Source: Belnapia rosea (GTDB lineage Bacteria > Pseudomonadota > Alphaproteobacteria > Acetobacterales > Acetobacteraceae). From it: DNA of 64,000 bases. The stretch lies in contig NZ_FMZX01000002.1 of NCBI RefSeq assembly GCF_900101615.1, positions 248,001-312,000 on the forward strand, written 5' to 3'. The notes under the pieces were generated by a model. It saw nothing but the letters and a program-made list of their open reading frames with translations, was not told where the DNA came from and made no database searches. Numbering within the stretch: position 1 is the first letter of the stretch; every line of letters begins with the position of its first letter. Positions 28,807 through 37,204 of the stretch are shown here, piece after piece. Made by a program: the position numbers and the translations under genes.

Positions 28807-29787
28807 ATGCGCGCAGTCTGGTATGACCGGCAAGGCCCGGCCGGCGAAGTCCTCACCTATGGCGAACTGCCGACGCCGAGCCCCGGGCCCGGCGAGGTCC
28901 TCGTCCGCCTCGCCACCTCCGGCGTGAACCCGTCCGACTGGAAGAGCCGCAGCGGCAAGGGGCGGCCGATGGCCTTCCCCCGCGTCATCCCGCACAGCGA
29001 TGGCGCCGGCCATGTCGAGGCCGTGGGCGAGGGGGTGCCGCGCCAGCGCATCGGCCAGCGCGTCTGGATCTGGAACGGCCAGTGGAAGCGCCCCTTCGGC
29101 ACGGCGGCGGAATACATCGCCCTGCCTTCCGAGCAGGCGGTGACGCTGCCGGAGACCACCAATTTCGCCGAGGGTGCTTGCCTCGGCATCCCGGCGCTGA
29201 CCGCGCTGCACGCTGTGCTGACCGATGGCGGTGTCACCGGCCAGCGCGTATTGGTCACCGGCGGGGCGGGCTCGGTCGGGCACTACGCCATCCAATTCGC
29301 CCGGCTGCTGGGCGCGGCGCAGGTCCTCACCACGGTCAGCGGCGAGGCCAAGGCGGCCCATGCCATGACGGCCGGCGCCGATCATGCCATCAACTACCGG
29401 ACCGAGGATGTCGCCGACCGTGTGATGGCGCTGACCGGCGGAACGGGCGTTGACCGGGTGGTGGATGTCGATGTCACGAGCAGCGCCCCGTTGCTGCCGC
29501 GGCTGATGGCGCCGGGCGGGGTCTGCGCCGCCTATGGCGCGAACGGCCCGGAGGCCACCGTCACCTTCGGCGCCGCCATCATGAGGGGCATCGCCCTCCG
29601 CTTCTTCATCGTCTACGAGCTCACCCCGGCGCAGCGGTCCATCGCCATCGGTGCGCTCATGCCCTGGCTGGAGCGGGAGATGCTCCGCCATGCGGTCGCC
29701 GCCCATGCGCCACTGGCCGATTGCGCCGCGGCGCAGGATGCGGTGGAGAAGGGCGCCTATATCGGCAACCTCGTCCTCGATTGCTGA
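28807..29787 (+). CDS. NADPH:quinone reductase-like zinc-independent alcohol dehydrogenase family protein
   Basis: This MDR-family oxidoreductase has 326 residues. It has a GroES-like N-terminal domain (LPTPSPGPGEVLVRLATSGVNPSDWK) and the NADPH Rossmann motif VLVTGGAGSVGHYAIQFARLLGA. No structural zinc loop of four cysteines is seen, which fits the quinone reductase branch rather than true alcohol dehydrogenases. AGGAG precedes the ATG. The stop is six bases from the end of the converging antiporter gene. Substrate is unknown. Confidence 0.85.
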   Translation: MRAVWYDRQGPAGEVLTYGELPTPSPGPGEVLVRLATSGVNPSDWKSRSGKGRPMAFPRVIPHSDGAGHVEAVGEGVPRQRIGQRVWIWNGQWKRPFGTAAEYIALPSEQAVTLPETTNFAEGACLGIPALTALHAVLTDGGVTGQRVLVTGGAGSVGHYAIQFARLLGAAQVLTTVSGEAKAAHAMTAGADHAINYRTEDVADRVMALTGGTGVDRVVDVDVTSSAPLLPRLMAPGGVCAAYGANGPEATVTFGAAIMRGIALRFFIVYELTPAQRSIAIGALMPWLEREMLRHAVAAHAPLADCAAAQDAVEKGAYIGNLVLDC

Positions 29788-29793
29788 CCGGCC

Positions 29794-31326
29794 TCAGGCG
29801 CCCTCGGCCTGCGCCCTGAGGTCGCGGATGCGCGGATCCGCGGTGATGTCGAGGAGGTCGATCTCCTCCTCGATGACATGGAAGGCATCGTCGCCGATGG
29901 TGCCGCGGGACCGCAAATCGGAGAGCACCCGCCGCTGCGCCGCGACCGCCTGCCGCTGCAGCCCGGCCAGATCCTCCCCGCCGCCCTCGGCCGGCTTGAG
30001 CCGGGCGATGTATTCGCGCTCGAGCACCTCCACGGCCCGGCCCGGCGGGGCCTCGCGCAGCGCCGCGAGCGCCGCCTTGGCCGTTGCGGTGCGGGCCAGC
30101 GCCACCTCCCGCTCGACCCCGCCATCATCCGGCAGGCCGAGCCATTCGAGCAGCCAGCGCAGCGTCATCCCCTGCAGCACGAGCGTCACCAGCGTGACCG
30201 CGAAGGCTGTCAGCAGGATCAGGTCGCGGTATGGGAAACCCTCCGGCAGGGCCAGCGCCGCCGCCAGGGTGACGATGCCCCGCATGCCGCACCAGGCGAT
30301 GACGAGGCCGCCCTTGAGGCTCGGCCTTTCACCCTTGCGCATCACCAGCCGTGCGACGCCGGCATAGCCCATCACCCAGGCGAAGCGCATGAGGATGACT
30401 ACGGCGCAGGCCGCCAGGGCAAAGACGGCCTCCTCCCAATGCCCGCCATCCAGCCGGTCGAGGATGCCGCGCAGCTGCAGCCCGATCAGGATGAAGGCGA
30501 GGACGTTGAGGACGAAGACCGCCACCTCCCAGACCGCGTAGCTGGCGATCCGCTCCCGCCCGCTCATCCTGACCGGGGCGAAGCGGGCGATGGTCATGGC
30601 ATAGGCGACCATGGTGATGATGGCCGAGACGCCAAGCCGCTCGGCCAGCAGCCAGACCGCGAAGGTACCGAGGAACTGGATCGGCACGGCAATGGCGATG
30701 TCCTGCCGGCTCACCTGCAGCCGGAACCAGAGCCGGGCCGCGGCAATGCCGAGCAGCGCGCCGCCACCACAGGTCAGCAGCAGCAGCGGCACCACCTCCC
30801 AACCGCTGAACGCACCACCCATGGCGGCGCCGACCGCGACGCGGAACAGCAGCAGTGCCGTCGCGTCGTTCAGCAGGCTCTCGCCCTCGAGGATCACCAG
30901 CACCCGGTGCGGCGGGCGGAGCTGGCGCAGCACGGCGGCGGCGGCCGAGGCATCCGGCGGGGCGACGATGGCGCCGAGGGCGATCGCCGCCGCCCAGGGC
31001 AGGCCCGGCTCCAGCCACCGCGCCACCCCGGCCACGGCGAAGGCGGTGCACAGCACGCAGATCAGCACCAGACCGGTTACCGGCAGCCAATTCGCCTTCA
31101 GGTCGCGTGGCGACGCGTCATAGGCCGCATCCAGCAGCACCGGTGCGACGAAGAGGGCAAGCGCCAGTTCCGGGTCGAGCGTGATCTGCGGCAGGCCGGG
31201 CACCAGAGCCCCGGCCGTCCCGGCGAGCGCCAGCAGGGCCGGGTAGGGTGCCTGCAGGCGCTTGGCCAGGATGGCGAGGAGAGCTCCGGCCAGCAGCAGG
31301 GCAATGACGGTTTCGAAGATCAGCAT
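29794..31326 (-). CDS. Na+/H+ antiporter, CPA1 family
   Basis: This monovalent cation/proton antiporter of the inner membrane has 510 residues, about twelve hydrophobic segments in the first 400, and a cytoplasmic tail of about 110 residues. The CPA1 core motifs are APPDASAAAAVLRQL and LEGESLLNDATALLLFRVAV, with the ion-binding Asp residues. The ATG at 31326 follows AAAGGTGCCGG. The cation preference is not readable from sequence. It may protect against alkaline or sodium stress. Confidence 0.9.
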   Translation of the reverse strand: MLIFETVIALLLAGALLAILAKRLQAPYPALLALAGTAGALVPGLPQITLDPELALALFVAPVLLDAAYDASPRDLKANWLPVTGLVLICVLCTAFAVAGVARWLEPGLPWAAAIALGAIVAPPDASAAAAVLRQLRPPHRVLVILEGESLLNDATALLLFRVAVGAAMGGAFSGWEVVPLLLLTCGGGALLGIAAARLWFRLQVSRQDIAIAVPIQFLGTFAVWLLAERLGVSAIITMVAYAMTIARFAPVRMSGRERIASYAVWEVAVFVLNVLAFILIGLQLRGILDRLDGGHWEEAVFALAACAVVILMRFAWVMGYAGVARLVMRKGERPSLKGGLVIAWCGMRGIVTLAAALALPEGFPYRDLILLTAFAVTLVTLVLQGMTLRWLLEWLGLPDDGGVEREVALARTATAKAALAALREAPPGRAVEVLEREYIARLKPAEGGGEDLAGLQRQAVAAQRRVLSDLRSRGTIGDDAFHVIEEEIDLLDITADPRIRDLRAQAEGA

Positions 31327-31397
31327 CCGGCACCTTTCGCGGAACCGCCAGCAGCGGCATCCTTGGGCCATACGAACATTGCCGGGAGAGAATCGCC

Positions 31398-32375
31398 ATG
31401 ATCCGCCGCCGCGCCCTTATCGCGGGAGCACCGAGCCTGCTCGCCGCCCCCGCCCTTGCCCAATCCGCCGGGGATTGGCCAAACCGGCCCGTCCGCGTCC
31501 TCATCCCCTGGCCGCCGGGTGGCTCGACCGATGTGCTGGCCCGTCTGCTCTGCGAGCAGCTCGGCACCAAGCTCGGCCAGAATTTCGTGCTGGAGAACCG
31601 CCCCGGTGCCGGCGGCAATATCGGCATGGAGGCGATCGCGAAAGCGACTCCCGATGGCTATACCCAGGGGCCGGCCACCATCGCCAATCTCTCGATCGCG
31701 CAATTCCTCTATTCGCGCCTGCCCTTCGACCCCGAGAAAGACTTCTCGGTCATCTCCATGCATTGGGAACTGCCGAATGTCCTGGTGGCCCCGGCGCAGT
31801 TCTGCCCGGCGAATACGGCCCAGGAATTCATCGCCTGGGCCCGCTCGCGGCCGAATGGCGTCTCCTATGGCAGCCCCGGCGTCGGCACCACGGCGCATCT
31901 CTGCGGCAGCATGTTCTGCGACCGGCAGAAGATCGATGGCCAGCATGTGCCCTTCCGCGGCGCGGCGCAGATCATCCCGGCCATGCTGGCGGGCGACCTG
32001 ACCTTCGCCATCGACAACCTGGCCAGCTACATTCCGGTGATCCAGGAGGGGCGGATGAAGGCCTTCGCGGTGACGAGCCCGGAACGCTGGCCGTCGCTCC
32101 CGCAGATCCCGACCATGGGCCAGGCCGGCATCCCGGATTTCACCATCACGTCCTGGTGCGCCTGGGTCGGCCCAGCCGGCATGCCGCGGCCGATCATCGA
32201 CAAGGTGAACGCCGCCATGAAGGAGATCGCGGCCGACCCCGCCATGCAGCGCCGCTTCGAGCAGACCGGCGCTCGTTGTGTCTGGAGTACGCCGGAGGAT
32301 GCCTTGAAGCATGCCGCAAGCCAAAGGCCGATGCTGCAGGAGATGGTTCGCATCTCGGGCGCCAAGATGGACTGA
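31398..32375 (+). CDS. Bug-family (TctC) periplasmic solute-binding protein
   Basis: This 325-residue secreted receptor of the tripartite tricarboxylate transporter class has a signal peptide with basic start MIRRRALIAGAPSLLAAPALAQ. The family core is WPNRPVRVLIPWPPGGSTDVLARLL, ENRPGAGGNIGMEAIAKATPDGYT and the late VGPAGMPRPIIDKVNAA. The mature part carries six cysteines, more than usual. No TctA or TctB membrane genes are adjacent, as is common for the many orphan Bug receptors. The ligand is unknown, probably a carboxylate. Confidence 0.92.
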   Translation: MIRRRALIAGAPSLLAAPALAQSAGDWPNRPVRVLIPWPPGGSTDVLARLLCEQLGTKLGQNFVLENRPGAGGNIGMEAIAKATPDGYTQGPATIANLSIAQFLYSRLPFDPEKDFSVISMHWELPNVLVAPAQFCPANTAQEFIAWARSRPNGVSYGSPGVGTTAHLCGSMFCDRQKIDGQHVPFRGAAQIIPAMLAGDLTFAIDNLASYIPVIQEGRMKAFAVTSPERWPSLPQIPTMGQAGIPDFTITSWCAWVGPAGMPRPIIDKVNAAMKEIAADPAMQRRFEQTGARCVWSTPEDALKHAASQRPMLQEMVRISGAKMD

Positions 32376-32390
32376 GGCGGCGGCCGCCAT

Positions 32391-32416
32391 CCACCCGCCC
32401 CCTTCGGGGCGGGTGG
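32391..32416 (+). terminator. Hairpin after the Bug receptor gene
   Basis: An 11-bp perfect stem (CCACCCGCCCC with GGGGCGGGTGG) closes a CTTC loop, starting 15 bases after the stop. No T-run follows. It is a likely transcript-end structure of the high-GC type. Confidence 0.55.
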
Positions 32417-32625
32417 CAACTGGTCAGGACGGCTTTGGGTGTCGCGGGGGTGTGGGCGCTTCCGCTCGCCGACACCGCCGGAGTTTCGGCTGCGGGCCGT
32501 ATGGGCCAAGCGCCGTGATGGCACCAGGGGCACCCGGTCGCAGGGGCATACAGGCCAAACGCCTTGCCCTGATGACGGCTGCCGAGGCCGCGCTTGTCCT
32601 CCGGCCCGCCACCTAGCTCCCTATC

Positions 32626-32829
32626 TCAGCGATCCTGCTGGTAGCCCTGGTGGGTGGTGTTCTGCTTGATGTCGCCCTGGCGGCCTTGCTCGGCAAGGTT
32701 GCGGTCCCGGCTGGATTTCGTCGCCTCGGCCTGCTGGGCACTCAGGTCGCCCTCGGAGCTGCTGCCGCCTGGACCATGCGGGGTGCGGTTGGCCGGCGGC
32801 ACGGGCGGCAGATGGGCCTTGGATGACAT
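32626..32829 (-). CDS. Small hydrophilic uncharacterised protein
   Basis: This 67-residue, highly polar protein starts MSSKAHLPPVPPANRTPHG and ends with RNLAEQGRQGDIKQNTTHQGYQQDR. It is rich in Gln, Asn and Gly with no predicted fold core, so it is probably disordered. Similar short proteins occur in related genomes as far as I recall, without known function. The ATG at 32829 is preceded by GGGGAT. An in-frame ATG lies 12 bases further up. Confidence 0.65.
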   Translation of the reverse strand: MSSKAHLPPVPPANRTPHGPGGSSSEGDLSAQQAEATKSSRDRNLAEQGRQGDIKQNTTHQGYQQDR

Positions 32830-32914
32830 GGGATCCCCCATTCGCTGGTGGTGAACCGCCTCAACGCGGCCCCGGCGCAGGGCGTTCCGCCACCCACCCC
32901 TGGTAATCAGGCGC

Positions 32915-33586
32915 ATGGCGCCGCATACCCCTGCCATGCTCACCCCCAGTACCACCCCGCTCTGGCTCAACAGCCTGTTCGTGGATCATGCCGTGCTCCG
33001 GCTGGGCTGGCGCAATTGGGGCGTGGTCGAGGCCGGGCGCCTCTACCGTTCCAACCACCCACTGCCCTGGCAGCTACGGGTCGCCAAGCGCCGCTTCGGC
33101 CTGCGGACCATCATCAACCTGCGCGGCGAGCGGGCCAATTGCGGCTCCGACCGGTTGGGCCGGGCGGCGGCGGCGGAGCTCGGCCTCACCCATATCGACG
33201 CAGCCTTCGAAAGCCGTGGCGCGCCGCACAAGGACCGCATCCTCCGCCTCGCCGAGATCTTCCGTACCATGCAGGAACCGGCGCTGATGCATTGCAAGTC
33301 GGGCGCCGACCGCACCGGCCTCGCGGCTGGGCTGTGGCTGCTGCTGCAGGGCCGCCCGCCGGCCGAAGCGCTGCGCCAGCTCTCGCTCCGGCACGGCCAT
33401 GTTCGGCAGAGCCGCACCGGCATCCTCGACGCCTTCTTCCTCGCTTATGCTGCGGCCCATGCGCGCGAGGGCAAGCCCTTCCTCGACTGGCTTCGCGAGG
33501 ATTACTCCGAACAGGCGCTGCGCGACGCCTTCCGGTCGCAAGGCTGGGCCGACCGGCTGGTGGACGGGATCCTGCGGCGGGAGTGA
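32915..33586 (+). CDS. Protein tyrosine / dual-specificity phosphatase-like protein
   Basis: This 223-residue protein has the cysteine-phosphatase signature HCKSGADRTG (nucleophile Cys127, Arg133) and upstream segments EAGRLYRSNHPLP and IINLRGERAN typical of the group. The general-acid Asp is not obvious. It could act on phosphoproteins, inositol phosphates or lipids. There is no signal peptide. The start could also be the ATG at 32936. It precedes the flagellar block, but a link is not shown. Confidence 0.8.
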   Translation: MAPHTPAMLTPSTTPLWLNSLFVDHAVLRLGWRNWGVVEAGRLYRSNHPLPWQLRVAKRRFGLRTIINLRGERANCGSDRLGRAAAAELGLTHIDAAFESRGAPHKDRILRLAEIFRTMQEPALMHCKSGADRTGLAAGLWLLLQGRPPAEALRQLSLRHGHVRQSRTGILDAFFLAYAAAHAREGKPFLDWLREDYSEQALRDAFRSQGWADRLVDGILRRE

Positions 33587-33629
33587 GCACGCGGAGCCAG
33601 CCGCATCATAGTGCCGTCATCCATAGCGC

Positions 33630-33661
33630 CTTAACGACTCCTTCACCGGAGTCTCATTAAG
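33630..33661 (+). repeat. Imperfect hairpin before the FlaG-like gene
   Basis: CTTAA and GACTCC pair with GGAGTC and TTAAG around a TTCACC loop, with a 1/3-base internal asymmetry. It lies 16 bases upstream of the next ATG and in a locally A+T-richer patch. It may be an operator or leader element for that gene, or an end structure for the phosphatase gene. Confidence 0.4.
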
Positions 33662-33677
33662 TCGTCTGCTCATTGCC

Positions 33678-34001
33678 ATGATCTCGCCAAGCACCATCCC
33701 TCCCATCGCCAGCCGTGGCCCGGACTCATCATCCGCCCGCCTGGCCGATGGGCCACAGGCTGCGGTGGAAGGCCCGGTGCCGAGCGCTTGGCCCAATCCG
33801 AGCATGCGGATCGACCCATCCCTTGGCATCGTGGTGATGGAATTCCGTGACCGGTCCGGCAGCGTGGCGGCCACCTTGCCGACCGAACGCGAACTCGCTG
33901 CCTATCGCTCGGCCGCGCACCAAAGCCGGCCCGAGCCGGTGCGTGCGGTGCCGGCGGCACCAACCCCCGATGCTCCGCCCGCCCTGCACCGGGCTGACTG
34001 A
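33678..34001 (+). CDS. Possible FlaG-like flagellar protein
   Basis: This 107-residue protein is low-complexity and Pro/Ser/Ala-rich at both ends. The central segment MRIDPSLGIVVMEFRDRSG followed by SVAATLPTERELAAYR resembles the FlaG pattern (beta hairpin then an I/LP..E helix). Its position beside flbT and the hook genes supports a flagellar link, but the match is weak and length alone is not diagnostic. It converges on flbT with a 10-base gap. Confidence 0.5.
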   Translation: MISPSTIPPIASRGPDSSSARLADGPQAAVEGPVPSAWPNPSMRIDPSLGIVVMEFRDRSGSVAATLPTERELAAYRSAAHQSRPEPVRAVPAAPTPDAPPALHRAD

Positions 34002-34011
34002 TTCCGCCCCC

Positions 34012-34482
34012 TCACGGCAGTCCGAATGTCAGCGTCATCGGGGATGCCTCGGCCTCGGCGCGGCTCGGCAGCCGCGTGGCCGCCACGGGCGGAAGGCCGA
34101 GTACCTCCTCCTCATGCCGCATCACCCGTCGCGCCAGCTTCAATGCCTGGTAGCAATCATCCGCCTCGGCGCAGACCAGGGCCTGGCGCAGCATTTCCCG
34201 CACGAGGGCGGAGGTCGTGGCCTGCTGGAAATCGCCGATCAGGGCGCGGGCCACCTGCAGGCCGCCGGCGCGTTCATCCTCCGTGCCGATATAGGCGGTC
34301 TGCAGGGCGAAATAGATCCGCCGGGCTGGCGTGGTGGCGGCCTCCGGCGCCATGATCTGCTTGCCGAACAGGAACCGTGCCTTGGCGGTCAGCTCGATTC
34401 TTGCGCGGTTGCGGAAACGGATCGGCGCGCCATTGACGACCATCATGTCGCCCTGCCGCAATTCGAGCACCAGCGTGGACAT
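34012..34482 (-). CDS. flbT: Flagellin expression regulator FlbT
   Basis: FlbT in alphaproteobacteria binds flagellin mRNA and couples its stability and translation to hook assembly. The 156-residue protein starts MSTLVLELRQGDMMVVNGAPIRFRNRARIELTAKARFLFGKQIM, which I recognise as this family. AAAGGAA lies before the ATG. No flagellin gene or flaF is in the window, so its target lies elsewhere. It follows flgEKL on the same strand with a 97-base gap. Confidence 0.92.
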   Translation of the reverse strand: MSTLVLELRQGDMMVVNGAPIRFRNRARIELTAKARFLFGKQIMAPEAATTPARRIYFALQTAYIGTEDERAGGLQVARALIGDFQQATTSALVREMLRQALVCAEADDCYQALKLARRVMRHEEEVLGLPPVAATRLPSRAEAEASPMTLTFGLP

Positions 34483-34579
34483 TCTTGTTCCTTTCGCCTC
34501 CGCGCCGCGGAGAGTTGGTGGATCGTCGCATGCGCCGCTTAACGCGGGCTGAAACCCGGGCGCCCTCTCATCCCGCAGG

Positions 34580-35647
34580 TCACCGCAGGTAGCTCACCAG
34601 GCTGAGGGTGCCGATCGTGCCGATGACGTTGTAGCTGGCCTCGAGCGCGGTCTTCGTCGCCTGCAACCGGGTGAGCACCTCCGCCATGTCCACTTCCTCG
34701 ATCCCGGCGAGTTGCGCCTTCAGCGAGTCGTGCATCTCGGCGTGGCGAGACTGCAGGTTGGCCAGCTGCGCCTCCGTCTGGCCGAGCGCGCCTTGCTCAT
34801 CGGCGAGCGCATTCGCCGCACTTTGCAAGCCGCCGCGAATGGTATCGGCCAGGGCACGGAAATCCTCGGGCGAGTTGGTCTGTGCGGGGGTGAGCGCAGC
34901 GATGCTCGCCAGCCCTCGCAGGAGGTCGCGCGCCCAGGAGCCGGTCGTCTCGCCTGCCGATCTCGCCGCGGCATTGCGGTTGGCGAAAAGCCCGACCGGC
35001 GTCGTCATGCCATCGGCTGCGACAATGCTGCGCCGTGGCTCCGTCCCGCCGCGCGAGGGGTCGGTGACGAAAGCGGAAAAGGGCGTGGTGCCGGCACTGT
35101 CGTCGAGCGCTGCCGCCTGGGTCGCCGCGCTGACTGCCGCAGCATTGCCCGGGCCGAGCGTGGCGATGGCGGCGGCAACCTGCGTCGCCATGCCGCCCGC
35201 CGGCAGCCCCTCCGGGTCGGGTAGTGGCGGATTGCTGAAGTCGCTGCCGCCGAAGAGGTATTCGCCGCCCTGCTGCGTATTCAGCAATTGGCCCACCTCG
35301 ACCAGCGCCTGGCGCGCCTGGCTGGCGGCGAGCGGCAGCGTGTCCGGGCTGTTGGGGTCGAGCTTCACCGCGACCTTGTCGCCGAACTCCCGGGCGATCT
35401 CGGCCAGCCGGCCGAGCGCCTGCTGCGTCGCCTCGGTGCGCGACAGCGCCTGGCCGATCATGGTGCCATAGGTGTCGCGCCGGGCGATCTCGGCGCGCAG
35501 CGAGAGCGCGCGGGGCAACTGCGCTCCGAGGTCGCCCGGCAGTTCGGCCTTGAGGCCGGTGGCCTGCTGGCGCGCGAGGCTCGCCAGCCGCGCCCTGAGC
35601 ACCGAGGTGTCGGTGTCGAGCCTCCCGAGGATGTCGATCCGTGCCAT
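34580..35647 (-). CDS. flgL: Flagellar hook-filament junction protein 3
   Basis: FlgL joins the hook, through FlgK, to the filament outside the cell. It has 355 residues: a coiled N-terminus starting MARIDILGRL, a segment GGEYLFGGSDFSNPP typical of flagellin-like junction proteins, and a C-terminal helix ending TALEASYNVIGTIGTLSLVSYLR. The ATG at 35647 is preferred over an upstream start that would overlap flgK. It is third in the order flgE-flgK-flgL. Confidence 0.9.
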   Translation of the reverse strand: MARIDILGRLDTDTSVLRARLASLARQQATGLKAELPGDLGAQLPRALSLRAEIARRDTYGTMIGQALSRTEATQQALGRLAEIAREFGDKVAVKLDPNSPDTLPLAASQARQALVEVGQLLNTQQGGEYLFGGSDFSNPPLPDPEGLPAGGMATQVAAAIATLGPGNAAAVSAATQAAALDDSAGTTPFSAFVTDPSRGGTEPRRSIVAADGMTTPVGLFANRNAAARSAGETTGSWARDLLRGLASIAALTPAQTNSPEDFRALADTIRGGLQSAANALADEQGALGQTEAQLANLQSRHAEMHDSLKAQLAGIEEVDMAEVLTRLQATKTALEASYNVIGTIGTLSLVSYLR

Positions 35648-35661
35648 CGTCCGCCTCCGCC

Positions 35662-37188
35662 TCAGCGCACGCTGCCGAGCAGCGCCTCCCACATCGACTG
35701 CACGGTGCCGAGCACGCGGGCATTCGCGGCATAGGCATTCTGCAGCGTCACCATTCCGGCCATCTCGGCATCGATATCGACGCCCGAGGTGGCGGTGAAG
35801 CGGGTCTCGAGCGCGGCATGCAGGCTACTCGCTTGGCGCTTCGCCTCGGTCGCCGCGGCCCGGTCGCCAAGCTGGGCGGTGGTGACGCTGCTGGCGTAGT
35901 CGGCGATCGCCCCCGCCGGCACGAAGGGCGAGGCGAGGCTGCCATCCGGCCCGAGCCCGACGCTGGAGATCGTCGGCCAGGGATTGCCCGTGGCCGCTTC
36001 GCTGCCGAGCGCGTAGTTCAGCACCCGGTCGAGCAGAGTGGTGAAGCCGGCCGGGCCGCCGGGCGGATTGGGCAGGAAACCATCCGGCCCGCCAGGTGTC
36101 GGCGTCACCGCATGCGTGCCATTGCGCAGCAGGCTCGGATCGGCCGAGACTGCGGCACTCAGGCGGATCCGTCCGGCGAAGCCGATCTGTGTGCTGCCGG
36201 CATAGGCGAGGGTGGCATCCGGGACGGAGGCGCCATCGCTATCGGTGAAGAGGCGAAGGCCTTCCTGGTCGAAGCGGTTGGCGAGTGCCACCGCGACCAG
36301 ATCCGTCTCCGCCTGGTAGCGCGGTAGGGTGCGGTCGCGCAGCGCGATATATTCGCCGAGCCGACCGCCTGCGAGCTGGCCGGTGATATCGATGCCGCCC
36401 AGCGTAACGCCGGGCAGTGTGCCGCCGGCGCCGTGATAGGAATCGGGCGAGACTGAGGCCGGACCGGTCGCCAGCACATCCCGCGCCGGGTCCAGCGGGA
36501 GGACGATGCCGCCGCGCGCGACGAGCAGCAAATGGCCACCGGGCTTGCGGGTGGCCTGGACCTTGATGCTCTCGGCAAGGGTGGCGATGGCCTGGTCACG
36601 CTGATCCTCGAGCCCGGCGGTGTCGCCGGCTGCCCCCGACTTGATCTGGATGGTGAGGCTGGCGATCTGCCGCAGCGCCGCATTGGCCGCGGTGACCTCG
36701 GCCAGAATGCCGTCCTGCGCCTGCTGGCGCGCTGCACCGATCGCGGCCGAGACCTCGTTCAACCGGCTGGCGATCGTCCCAGCCGCGCCCAGCGCCGCGC
36801 GCTGCTGCCCGGCATCGGCCGGTGACGCGCGAAGGCCGGTGAAGGCATTCGCCAGGGCCGCCACCGCATCGCCCAGCGTCGCACCGTCGCCGGCCGCGCC
36901 ATGCGCCTGTTCGATGCCCTGCAGCAACTCCTCGCGCACGGTCGTGGCGGCGAGGGCGCCCCGGCTCTGGTCGAGCCGGCCAAGCAGCGCGGCATCGACC
37001 GCGCGCTGCGTCTCGCCGCTGCGCAGGCCGGCCGGCAATTCCTCCACCACCAGCGACTGCTGCGCGACCGTCTTGCGCGTATAGCCAGGCGTCTCCGCAT
37101 TGGCGACGTTCTGCGACGCCTGCGAGAGGTTGCGCTGGACGGCGGCGAGACCGCTGCGCGCGATGCCGAGGGCGAGTTCGAGGCTCAT
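35662..37188 (-). CDS. flgK: Flagellar hook-associated protein 1
   Basis: FlgK is the first hook-filament junction protein. The 508-residue protein has the rod/hook-type start LALGIARSGLAAVQRNLSQASQNVANAETPGYTRK and the C-terminal heptad helix ending VTLQNAYAANARVLGTVQSMWEALLGSVR. No signal peptide is present, as expected for type III export. It lies 16 bases after flgE and 14 before flgL. Confidence 0.95.
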   Translation of the reverse strand: MSLELALGIARSGLAAVQRNLSQASQNVANAETPGYTRKTVAQQSLVVEELPAGLRSGETQRAVDAALLGRLDQSRGALAATTVREELLQGIEQAHGAAGDGATLGDAVAALANAFTGLRASPADAGQQRAALGAAGTIASRLNEVSAAIGAARQQAQDGILAEVTAANAALRQIASLTIQIKSGAAGDTAGLEDQRDQAIATLAESIKVQATRKPGGHLLLVARGGIVLPLDPARDVLATGPASVSPDSYHGAGGTLPGVTLGGIDITGQLAGGRLGEYIALRDRTLPRYQAETDLVAVALANRFDQEGLRLFTDSDGASVPDATLAYAGSTQIGFAGRIRLSAAVSADPSLLRNGTHAVTPTPGGPDGFLPNPPGGPAGFTTLLDRVLNYALGSEAATGNPWPTISSVGLGPDGSLASPFVPAGAIADYASSVTTAQLGDRAAATEAKRQASSLHAALETRFTATSGVDIDAEMAGMVTLQNAYAANARVLGTVQSMWEALLGSVR

Positions 37189-37204
37189 GGCTCAGCCACC
37201 GCGC

